From the NCBI GenBank assembly GCA_002869065.1, contig PKTR01000004.1, positions 248,001 through 312,000 on the forward strand: a DNA stretch of 64,000 nt, read 5' to 3'. A model generated the notes under the pieces. It saw nothing but the letters and a program-made list of their open reading frames with translations, did no database searches and was not told where the DNA came from. The position numbers and the translations under genes are program-made. Positions 57,311 to 64,000 of this stretch are shown here, piece after piece. The stretch is from Hyphomicrobiales bacterium. Its GTDB lineage: Bacteria; Pseudomonadota; Alphaproteobacteria; Rhizobiales; Rhodobiaceae. The first letter of the stretch is position 1. Every line of letters starts with the position of its first letter.

Positions 57311-58300
57311 CTAGTCGTCATCCTCGGAGGGATCATAGGCGCTGGTATCGAATCCGAGAAGGTTCCAACTCTGCTTCATGTGCGGCGGCAGCGGCGCGGT
57401 AACGTCGATGGTCCCGCCTGACGGATGCGGCAGCACCAGACGGCGCGCATGCAGATGCAGCTTGTTCTGGATCCCGCCGGGCAGTTCCCAGTTTTCTGTG
57501 TTGAAGTATTTCGGGTCGCCGATGATCGGGTGGCGGATATGGGCGCAATGGGCGCGCAGCTGGTGCGTCCGCCCCGTAACAGGCTTCAGCGTCAGCCAGG
57601 CGATGTTCTGCCCGACCTGGTCGACGACGGAATAGTTCGAGACAGCGTGGCTCGCGCCGTCCTCGCCGTGATGCGCGACGCGCATGCGCTCGTTTTCTTC
57701 CTCGCGCGCGAGATAGGTCGAGATGCGCCCCTGCTTCGGCTTCGGCACACCCTGCACCAGCGCCCAGTAGATCTTGCGCGTGGTACGCGCGCGGAAGCTC
57801 TTGGCCAGCGCCTGTGCGGCCTTGCGCGTCTTGGCGATCAAGAGGACCCCCGATGTATCCCGGTCGAGCCGGTGCACAAGGCGCGGTTTCTGTCCGTCCT
57901 TGCTGCGCATCGAATCGAGCATGCCGTCGACATGGCGCGTCAGCCCCGATCCGCCCTGAACGGCGAGCCCGGCGGGCTTGTTGAGGACCATCACCGCATC
58001 GTCCTCGTAGAGGATCATCGCTTCAAGCGCCGCGCGATCGCCATTGCCGCCGGCAAGCGGAGATTTCGGTTTCACCGGCTTGTCGGCGTCACTGCCGACG
58101 GTCGGGGGAATGCGCACTGATTGTCCGGCGGCAAGCCGCGTGTCGGTCTTAGCCCGCCCGCCATCGACGCGGACCTGGCCGGAGCGCAGCAATTTTTGAA
58201 GCTGCACGAAGCTCAGCCCCGGAAACCGGCTTTTGAACCACCGGTCGAGACGCATGCCCGCTTCGTCGCGGGTGACTTCGAGTGTTTGTACGCTGCTCAT
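57311..58300 (-). CDS. RluA-family pseudouridine synthase (RluC-like)
   Basis: A 329-residue enzyme: an N-terminal S4 RNA-binding domain (LQKLLRSGQVRVDGGRAK) and an RluA catalytic domain with the active Asp in HRLDRDTSGVLLIAK at about residue 148. RluC isomerises uridines 955, 2504 and 2580 of 23S rRNA; which sites this enzyme serves is not shown. It is preceded by crcB on the same strand. Confidence 0.93.
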   Translation of the reverse strand: MSSVQTLEVTRDEAGMRLDRWFKSRFPGLSFVQLQKLLRSGQVRVDGGRAKTDTRLAAGQSVRIPPTVGSDADKPVKPKSPLAGGNGDRAALEAMILYEDDAVMVLNKPAGLAVQGGSGLTRHVDGMLDSMRSKDGQKPRLVHRLDRDTSGVLLIAKTRKAAQALAKSFRARTTRKIYWALVQGVPKPKQGRISTYLAREEENERMRVAHHGEDGASHAVSNYSVVDQVGQNIAWLTLKPVTGRTHQLRAHCAHIRHPIIGDPKYFNTENWELPGGIQNKLHLHARRLVLPHPSGGTIDVTAPLPPHMKQSWNLLGFDTSAYDPSEDDD

Positions 58301-58366
58301 TCCGTCAGCCGGGGTTCCCGGCCCTCTCCTGCAATGCCCGGCGCCGCCGGATCCCCGTGTCCTGCC

Positions 58367-58747
58367 TCAGATGAGAACGCTGCGCGCCAGCGACAACCCG
58401 GCGAACAATCCGCCGATCGCGCCGATCACCGACACGCCGATATAGAGCGCCGCCAGCGCCATGTCGCCGCGCTCGATCATCACCGCGGTATCGAGCGAGA
58501 ACGCCGAAAACGTCGTGAAGCCGCCGAGAAAGCCCGTCGCGATCAAAAGGCGCAGATCCGCCGAAGCATTCAGCTTCAACGCCAGAAACTCGACGAACAG
58601 CCCCATCGCGAACGAGCCGACGATGTTGACCGTCAGCGTACCCCAGGGAAAGCCCGCGCCGATGAGTTTCAGCGTCGCCATGTTGACCAGATGGCGGCAG
58701 GCCGCTCCGACCCCGCCACCGACGGCGACCAGCAAGAGGTGCTTCAT
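58367..58747 (-). CDS. crcB: Fluoride efflux channel CrcB/Fluc
   Basis: A 126-residue protein with four membrane helices and the family motifs GGGVGAACRHLVN, PWGTLTVNIVGSFAMG and TGFLGGFTTFSAFSLD. The Asn and Phe box residues of the Fluc pore are present. CrcB dimers export fluoride. ATG at 58747 matches the family start. I see no fluoride riboswitch upstream. Confidence 0.94.
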   Translation of the reverse strand: MKHLLLVAVGGGVGAACRHLVNMATLKLIGAGFPWGTLTVNIVGSFAMGLFVEFLALKLNASADLRLLIATGFLGGFTTFSAFSLDTAVMIERGDMALAALYIGVSVIGAIGGLFAGLSLARSVLI

Positions 58748-58862
58748 GGGAATTCCGAGTTTGAACGCGTTCCCGACACCTATAGCCAATTTTCACGGCA
58801 AAAGGCGCGCGAAAACCGGCAAACAAAGCCTTTTTCGGTGAAAAACGCTGTGCACCCGTCGC

Positions 58863-59087
58863 TCAGAACGCGCCGGTCTGCTTCATCCGGATCAGCTTGA
58901 GAACGAGCAGGACGAACGGCCATGTATGCCAGAACAGATCGAAGATATCGAGCGGCCGCTTCAGCTGCCCATGCATCAACATGCGAACCTTTTCAACGAT
59001 ATGCGGCTCGGGAAAGAACGGCGCAAAACCGAGAAGAACGGTTATCAACAGCACCATAGAAAGAGAAATACCGTCGAGATACTGCAT
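58863..59087 (-). CDS. Small conserved membrane protein
   Basis: A 74-residue protein with two hydrophobic segments, SLSMVLLITVLLGFAPFFPEPH and LFWHTWPFVLLVLKLIRM, separated by a basic loop (KVRMLMHGQLKRP). The FFPEPH and WHTWPF pattern resembles a short uncharacterised family seen in rhizobia. The function is unknown. It lies between rarA and crcB on the same strand. Confidence 0.72.
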   Translation of the reverse strand: MQYLDGISLSMVLLITVLLGFAPFFPEPHIVEKVRMLMHGQLKRPLDIFDLFWHTWPFVLLVLKLIRMKQTGAF

Positions 59088-59175
59088 GTCCGAGGTCCCG
59101 GGTCGTCTGGTTCGCGAGAATGTCTATGGCGCGCTTATATATTAGAGAGTCTTAAAATACCAGTACCCAAAACGA

Positions 59176-60480
59176 CTAGCCGCGTTGCGCCCGCAGCCGC
59201 GCCCAATAGTCGAGGCGTTTCTTGATCTCCCGCTCGAACCCGCGGTCGACCGGATCGTAGAACGTCTGCCGTCCCAGCGCGTCCGGAAAGTAGTTCTGGC
59301 CGGAAAAGGCATCGGGCTCGTCGTGGTCGTAGCGATAGCCGTCGCCATAGCCTTCCGACTTCATCAGCTTGGTCGGCGCGTTGAGGATGACCTTCGGCGG
59401 CATCGGCGAGCCGGTTTCCTTGGCAAGTCGCATCGCGCCCTTGAACGCCGAATAAAGCGCGTTCGACTTCGGCGCCGTGGCGACATAGACAACTGCCTGC
59501 GCGAGCGCCAGTTCGCCTTCCGGGGGCCCAAGAAAATCGAACGCCTCCTTCGCCGCATTGGCGATCACCAACGCCTGCGGATCGGCCATGCCGATATCCT
59601 CGACCGCGGCCCGCACCACACGGCGCGCGATGTAGAGCGGATTTTCGCCCGCCACCAGCATGCGCGCGAGATAGTAGAGCGCGGCATCTGGATCGGACCC
59701 GCGCAGACTCTTGTGCAGGGCCGAAATCAGATTGTAGTGGCCGTCGTCGCCCTTGTCGTAGATCGGAGCACGCCGCTGCACGATCTCGCCAAGCGCGGCG
59801 CGGTCAAACACTTCGCCCTCCTGCGCCGCCCGCCAGACGTCCTCGGCAAGAGTGAGCACGGCGCGTCCGTCGCCGTCGGCCATGGAGACCAGCGCCTGCC
59901 GGGCGTCGTCGTCAAGCGGCAGCGGCGCACCCTGGCTCTCTTCGGCACGCGCGAGCAGCGTTGAAAGCGCCGCCTCATCGAGCGATTTGAAGACCATCAC
60001 ATGCGCCCGCGACAGCAGCGCCGCGTTGAGTTCAAACGACGGGTTCTCCGTCGTCGCCCCGACCAGCGTGACCGTGCCGTCTTCCGTCACCGGCAGGAAC
60101 GCATCCTGCTGTGCCTTGTTGAAACGGTGGATCTCGTCGACAAACAGCAGCGTCCCTTGGCCCGTCGAACGCCGCGCGCGCGCCTCCGCGAACAGCTTCT
60201 TGAGATCCGCCACGCCGGAAAAGATCGCCGACGCCTGCTCGAAATGCAGATCGGTCTCGTCGGCAAGAAGCCGCGCGACGGTGGTCTTGCCGGTGCCGGG
60301 CGGCCCCCAGAACACGAGCGAGCCGACCCGGCCGGTCGCCAGCATGCGTGTCAGCGTGCCCTGCGGTCCGGTCAGATGCTCCTGCCCGACGACTTCGGCG
60401 AGCTTGTGCGGCCGCAGCCGATCCGCCAGCGGCCGCGGCGCGGTGTCGTCCAGCCCGGCGGCCGCGAACAGATCGCTCAT
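59176..60480 (-). CDS. rarA: Replication-associated recombination protein A (AAA+ ATPase)
   Basis: A 434-residue AAA+ ATPase of the MgsA/RarA/WRNIP1 family, acting on stalled replication forks. It has PLADRLRPHKLAEVVGQEHL at the N-terminus, Walker A WGPPGTGKTTVA, Walker B LLFVDEIHRFNKAQQD, sensor 1 GATTENPSF, and the family's C-terminal tetramerisation region (YYLARMLVAGENPLYIARR). It begins 6 bases after the DegP-type gene, so the two share a transcript. Confidence 0.94.
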   Translation of the reverse strand: MSDLFAAAGLDDTAPRPLADRLRPHKLAEVVGQEHLTGPQGTLTRMLATGRVGSLVFWGPPGTGKTTVARLLADETDLHFEQASAIFSGVADLKKLFAEARARRSTGQGTLLFVDEIHRFNKAQQDAFLPVTEDGTVTLVGATTENPSFELNAALLSRAHVMVFKSLDEAALSTLLARAEESQGAPLPLDDDARQALVSMADGDGRAVLTLAEDVWRAAQEGEVFDRAALGEIVQRRAPIYDKGDDGHYNLISALHKSLRGSDPDAALYYLARMLVAGENPLYIARRVVRAAVEDIGMADPQALVIANAAKEAFDFLGPPEGELALAQAVVYVATAPKSNALYSAFKGAMRLAKETGSPMPPKVILNAPTKLMKSEGYGDGYRYDHDEPDAFSGQNYFPDALGRQTFYDPVDRGFEREIKKRLDYWARLRAQRG

Positions 60481-60486
60481 CGTTTC

Positions 60487-61923
60487 CTAGCCCCGAAATG
60501 CCATGCGCACCTTGCGCCCGTTGCGGTCGAGCGTGAAGCGCCAGAGCCGCGGCTCGGAATTGGCGATGTCGGCGAGCGCAGCGGTGGAGTCGATCGCACG
60601 GCCGTTGATTTCCTCGACGATATCGCCCGGCCGGATGCCGACCCGGTTGGCGGGCGAGCCACGCGCCACCTTGACCACCACAACACCCGAAACCTGCCCA
60701 TCAACGTGCAGCTGCTCGGCAAGTCGCGGCGAGAGATTGACCGCCGTCACCCCGGCAAAGGGCGAGTAACCGCGCAGCGTGATTTCCTCCGGCGGCACGG
60801 TTTCCGGCGCGGCCCGCAGGGGCACCTTGACGTCGCGCCCGCGCCCGTCGCGCAGGATTCCGAGTTTGGCTGTACCCTGCAGACCCTTGGTGACGAAGTG
60901 ATAGCCGAAGGTGTCGGGATCATCGATGGTTACCCCGTCGACAGTGACTATGAGATCGCCAACCAGCAGCCCCGCTTCGGCGGCCGGGCTCCCGTCGATG
61001 ACGCGCGTGACGAGAACACCGCGCGGCCGGTTGAGGCCGAGGCTTTCCGCGATATCGGAACTGACCGCCTGCAGCGACGCGCCAAGCCACGGTCGGGCGA
61101 CGGTGTCGCCACCCGAAAGCCCCGCATTGATGACGATCCGCGCCATGTTGGAGGGGATGGCGAAGCCGATGCCGTTCGACCCGCCCGAGCGCGAATAGAT
61201 CGCCGTGTTGATACCAACCAGCTTGCCGGTCATGTCTACCAGCGCGCCGCCCGAATTGCCCGGATTGATCGCGGCGTCGGTCTGGATGAAGAACTGGTAG
61301 TCCGTGACGCCGACGCGGGTGCGCGCAAGCGCCGACACGATGCCCTGCGTGACGGTCTGGCCGACACCGAACGGATTGCCGATCGCCAGCACCACATCGC
61401 CAACTTCGAGATCGTCGGAATTCGAGACCTCGACAAAGGGGAACTTCTGCCGCCCTGCATCGAGGATACGCAGCACCGCAAGGTCGGTGCGTTCGTCCTT
61501 CAGCACGATTTCGCAATCGAACTCGCGCTTGTCGGCGAGCGAAACGCGCACCGTATCCGCATCCTTGATGACGTGATGATTGGTCACGATGACGCCGTCT
61601 TCCGACACGATGACGCCGGAGCCGAGCGACTTCTGCATCCGCTTGCGCGGCTTGTCGAAACCCGGCTCATCGAAGAAATGGCGGAAGAACGGATCATCGA
61701 AGAACGGAGAAACCCGCCGCTGCTGCACCAGCCGGGTGGCATAGACGTTGACGACGGCCGGGGCGGTCTTCCTGACAACCGGCGCAAAGGAAAGTCGCAT
61801 CTGCGCAGCCGACTGCGGCACGACGCGCTCCTCCGCCCGTGCGCCCTCGCCTGGCGACGCGAAGATCGCAAAGCCGATCACCAATACGCCCAGGATCGTC
61901 CCGAAGGATGCCGCTCGCTTCAT
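60487..61923 (-). CDS. DegP/DegQ-family periplasmic serine protease
   Basis: A 478-residue HtrA protease. A signal peptide (FGTILGVLVIGFAIFASPG) is followed by the trypsin-like domain with His in VTNHHVIKDA, Asp in ERTDLAVLRI and Ser in INPGNSGGALVD, then two PDZ domains (about residues 275-365 and 390-478). It degrades or refolds misfolded envelope proteins. Three successive ATGs begin the frame; AAGGA lies 7 bases before the third (61923), which I prefer. Confidence 0.93.
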   Translation of the reverse strand: MKRAASFGTILGVLVIGFAIFASPGEGARAEERVVPQSAAQMRLSFAPVVRKTAPAVVNVYATRLVQQRRVSPFFDDPFFRHFFDEPGFDKPRKRMQKSLGSGVIVSEDGVIVTNHHVIKDADTVRVSLADKREFDCEIVLKDERTDLAVLRILDAGRQKFPFVEVSNSDDLEVGDVVLAIGNPFGVGQTVTQGIVSALARTRVGVTDYQFFIQTDAAINPGNSGGALVDMTGKLVGINTAIYSRSGGSNGIGFAIPSNMARIVINAGLSGGDTVARPWLGASLQAVSSDIAESLGLNRPRGVLVTRVIDGSPAAEAGLLVGDLIVTVDGVTIDDPDTFGYHFVTKGLQGTAKLGILRDGRGRDVKVPLRAAPETVPPEEITLRGYSPFAGVTAVNLSPRLAEQLHVDGQVSGVVVVKVARGSPANRVGIRPGDIVEEINGRAIDSTAALADIANSEPRLWRFTLDRNGRKVRMAFRG

Positions 61924-61967
61924 CATCATGTCCTTGATCGATAGTCGACGTCGCCCCACCAACTGGT

Positions 61968-62402
61968 TTAACGCCGATCCAGCTTGGTCGCCAGTATGAC
62001 AGACGACTCCGCCCGCTTGACACCCTCGACCCCGACGATGTGGTCGAGAACCATGTCGAGATCGCCGGTCGTGTGCGCGGCCGCCACCACCGCAAGGTCG
62101 AACCGGCCGCTGACCGTGTACACCGTCTCCACTTCGGGAATCTCGCACAGCGCCTTGATCGTGCGGGCGATGGTCCGCTGTTCGGCTTCGAGAAGAACCA
62201 GCGCGCTGACGCCCGGCCGCTTGTCTTCGGCAAGCCGAACGTCATAGCCGAGGATAACGCCGCTTTCCTCCAGCCGGCGCAGACGGTCCTGCACCGTTGA
62301 GCGCGACAGCCCCAGCTTGCGGGCCAGTGCGGCGACCGACTCGCGCGCGTTGACGCGCAAAAGCGCCAGCAGGTCTTCATCCCGTTGCGTTGGTTTGGCC
62401 AT
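61968..62402 (-). CDS. Lrp/AsnC family transcriptional regulator
   Basis: A 144-residue regulator: an N-terminal helix-turn-helix (AALARKLGLSRSTVQDRLRRLEE) and a C-terminal RAM effector domain (VETVYTVSGRFDLAVVAAAHT). It senses an amino acid and forms octamers. Its start is 136 bases from the start of the divergent decarboxylase gene, which is the likely target. Autoregulation is also usual. Confidence 0.9.
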   Translation of the reverse strand: MAKPTQRDEDLLALLRVNARESVAALARKLGLSRSTVQDRLRRLEESGVILGYDVRLAEDKRPGVSALVLLEAEQRTIARTIKALCEIPEVETVYTVSGRFDLAVVAAAHTTGDLDMVLDHIVGVEGVKRAESSVILATKLDRR

Positions 62403-62538
62403 TATGTCGCACCCGTCATTTCGCCGACTCTACCATCATATTACCGATCTTTCGGCAAAAAGCCGACGATGCAGCGTCTATCAACCGTCCGAAAATTCCA
62501 ACATTTTCGAACTCTGTTTTTTGAATCGGAGCACGAAC

Positions 62539-63759
62539 ATGATGGGAAAAAGCGGCAGCGCGAAGACCGTGACGCCATTTGACGGCCGGAAATCCGGTAG
62601 CGAAACCGCCGCACTGGCAGCGACATATACCGATATCGGCGCGCTGATCGCCGACCGCTGCCCGGACGAACCGCTGTTCTGTTTCAGCCGCCGTTTTGCC
62701 GAACAAAGTGCGCGCCGCTTCCGCGCCGGTTTCCCCGGCCTCGTCACCTATGCGGTGAAGGCGAATCCCGCGCGCGAAGTGCTGCATGCCTTCGTCGATG
62801 CCGGCATCACCACCTTCGATGTCGCCTCGCCGGGCGAGATGGCGCTGGTCCGCTCGATCTGCCCGACGGCCACGCTCCACTACAACAACCCGATCCGCTC
62901 CGACGCCGAAATCCATCGCGCCATCACCGAGTTCGGCGTCCGCCATTTAGTTGTCGACGACCTCGCCGGGCTGGAACGAATCGCCGCGCAGATCGCCGAC
63001 CCCGGCGGCATCGAAATCTCCGTGCGCCTGCGCCCGGTACGCAACATGGCCATGCACGATTTCCGCTCGAAGTTCGGCGCCGAACCCGACGACGCAAAGG
63101 CCCTGCTTGGCGCGGTTGCCGCTAAAGGCTTCCGCACAGCGTTGACCTTCCACCCCGGATCGCAGTGCACCGACCCGGCCGCCTTCGTCGGCCTCATATT
63201 CGATGCGGCCGGCGTTGCCCACGCGGCCGGCGTCACCCCGGACACACTGAATGTCGGCGGCGGCTTTCCCGCGCGCTACACCGACACTGAAGCCCCCCTG
63301 CTCGACCGCTATTTCGCCGACATCCGGCACGCCTTCGCCCGTACCTTCGACGCTGACAAGACTCGCCTCGTCTGCGAGCCCGGTCGCGCGCTGGCCGCCC
63401 CCGCGATGGCGTTGCTCACCCGCGTCAAGCATGTGCGCGAAAACGGCGACGTATTCCTCAACGACGGCATTTACGGCGGGCTGATGGAATTCATGACCGC
63501 GCCGTTGAAAGTGCCGCTGCGCGCCTGGCGCGGTACCCGTCCGCTCGCCGGCACCACCGGCGACCGGCGCGTCTATGGACCGACATGCGATCCGCTCGAC
63601 GTCCTGCCGATGCCGCTTGCCCTGCCCGAGAACATCGCCCCCGGCGACTGGCTCGAATTCGGCCTGGTCGGCGCCTACGGCATCAGCACCACCACCGGCT
63701 TCAACGGCTATGGTGGCCACGAGACGGTCGGCGTTGACAGGATCCTGTTTCCCGCCTGA
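62539..63759 (+). CDS. Type III PLP-dependent decarboxylase (ornithine/lysine type)
   Basis: A protein of about 406 residues with the alanine-racemase-like fold of group IV decarboxylases. The PLP Lys is in LVTYAVKANPAREVL at about residue 73; phosphate binding uses NVGGGFPARY; EPGRALAAPAM is the PLP-ring region; and CDPLD (with catalytic Cys and Asp) is in the C-terminal barrel. It should make putrescine from ornithine or cadaverine from lysine. ATG at 62539 has CGGAG about 7 bases upstream. An Lrp-type gene lies divergent. Confidence 0.9.
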   Translation: MMGKSGSAKTVTPFDGRKSGSETAALAATYTDIGALIADRCPDEPLFCFSRRFAEQSARRFRAGFPGLVTYAVKANPAREVLHAFVDAGITTFDVASPGEMALVRSICPTATLHYNNPIRSDAEIHRAITEFGVRHLVVDDLAGLERIAAQIADPGGIEISVRLRPVRNMAMHDFRSKFGAEPDDAKALLGAVAAKGFRTALTFHPGSQCTDPAAFVGLIFDAAGVAHAAGVTPDTLNVGGGFPARYTDTEAPLLDRYFADIRHAFARTFDADKTRLVCEPGRALAAPAMALLTRVKHVRENGDVFLNDGIYGGLMEFMTAPLKVPLRAWRGTRPLAGTTGDRRVYGPTCDPLDVLPMPLALPENIAPGDWLEFGLVGAYGISTTTGFNGYGGHETVGVDRILFPA

Positions 63760-63859
63760 ACCGCGGCCGCTCTGCGCACCATCGCCTCCCCTTCTCGCGC
63801 ATTGATCCTTGCCCGCAACCGGGCATAGGATCACGCGGGAAATTCATGGGGAGGCCGCA

Positions 63860-64000
63860 ATGGGCTCGTATCTGAAGACGATATCCGCCGCACTGGCTGT
63901 TTCGCTCGTCGCGAGCGTACCTGCCGCCGCCTATTCGAAAAATGCCGTCAGGCTGATCAAGGAACAGATCAAGGAGGCCTGCGACGGCCGCTCCGGCAGG
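63860..64000 (+). CDS. Secreted protein, N-terminal part (cut by window edge)
   Basis: 47 codons from ATG 63860, preceded by GGGGAGG, run off the right edge. They encode a signal peptide (TISAALAVSLVASVPAAA) and a start of the mature protein, YSKNAVRLIKEQIKEACDGR. No family can be assigned from this much. Confidence 0.6.
   Translation, partial: MGSYLKTISAALAVSLVASVPAAAYSKNAVRLIKEQIKEACDGRSGR

Noticed and set aside
58748-58862. Fluoride riboswitch upstream of crcB
   Set aside because: I looked for the conserved GGNGAUGG-type start and pseudoknot pattern and did not find it.
60001-61944. Long plus-strand open frame opposite rarA and the DegP-type gene (647 codons)
   Set aside because: It covers two unambiguous minus-strand genes and their junction, and its sequence is low-quality Arg/Asp-rich translation typical of antisense frames.

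Overview
The window is GC-rich chromosomal DNA from an alphaproteobacterium, most likely of the order Hyphomicrobiales (Rhizobiales). The reasons are the divK-pleD pair, EipB (DUF1849), DUF1489 and DUF3572 proteins, clpS-clpA, a phasin, a DegP-type protease/rarA/crcB/rluA/HAD/ATP12 gene order, both biotin-dependent acyl-CoA carboxylases, and a rhizobial-type palindromic repeat. I cannot name the genus from the sequence. Almost all of the window is ordinary, densely packed core genome.

Layout. 0-3 kb: pleD (cut by the window edge), divK, a DUF3572 protein, a HAD-like protein and DNA polymerase IV with a zinc-ribbon-like N-terminus. 3-9.3 kb: eipB, then ridA, a glycerophosphodiesterase, a GNAT protein carrying a repeat-rich insert, a HIT protein, the azlCD exporter pair and a Met/Gly-rich secreted protein. 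9.4-14.6 kb: clpA, clpS, phasin and a SPOR-domain D,D-carboxypeptidase. 14.6-18.1 kb: a membrane DnaJ-domain protein with a VWA-like protein, panC, a DUF1489 protein and dodecin. 18.1-35.5 kb: the leucine catabolic genes mccA, mccB and ivd, all on the minus strand but spread over about 17 kb. Between them lie an MBL-fold hydrolase, a BigR/ArsR-like repressor, two rhodanese proteins, serine deaminase, a methyltransferase, a GST, a DMT exporter, an orphan ClpP-like peptidase and a ribbon-helix-helix gene with a palindromic putative operator. 35.5-39.4 kb: small conserved genes and mgtE.

39.6-47.3 kb is the accessory region. An AT-rich gap leads into a five-gene plus-strand cluster: a short glycosyltransferase, a very long multidomain glycosyltransferase, an unknown protein and two different sulfotransferases. 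Next come a gene-poor stretch, a frameshifted small secreted-protein gene and tRNA-Leu(GAG). I read this as a cassette for making and sulfating a surface glycan. It is the best candidate here for something undescribed.

47.4-64 kb: a lone FliN/SpoA protein, lipB, acylphosphatase, pccA and pccB (propionyl-CoA carboxylase) separated by two unknown proteins, the ATP12/HAD/rluA/crcB/rarA/degP block, and an Lrp-type regulator divergent from an ornithine/lysine-type decarboxylase. The window ends inside a secreted-protein gene.

Two copies of an approximately 110-bp intergenic repeat sit in the same context, each between two convergent genes. No insertion sequence, integrase, prophage or CRISPR array was seen.
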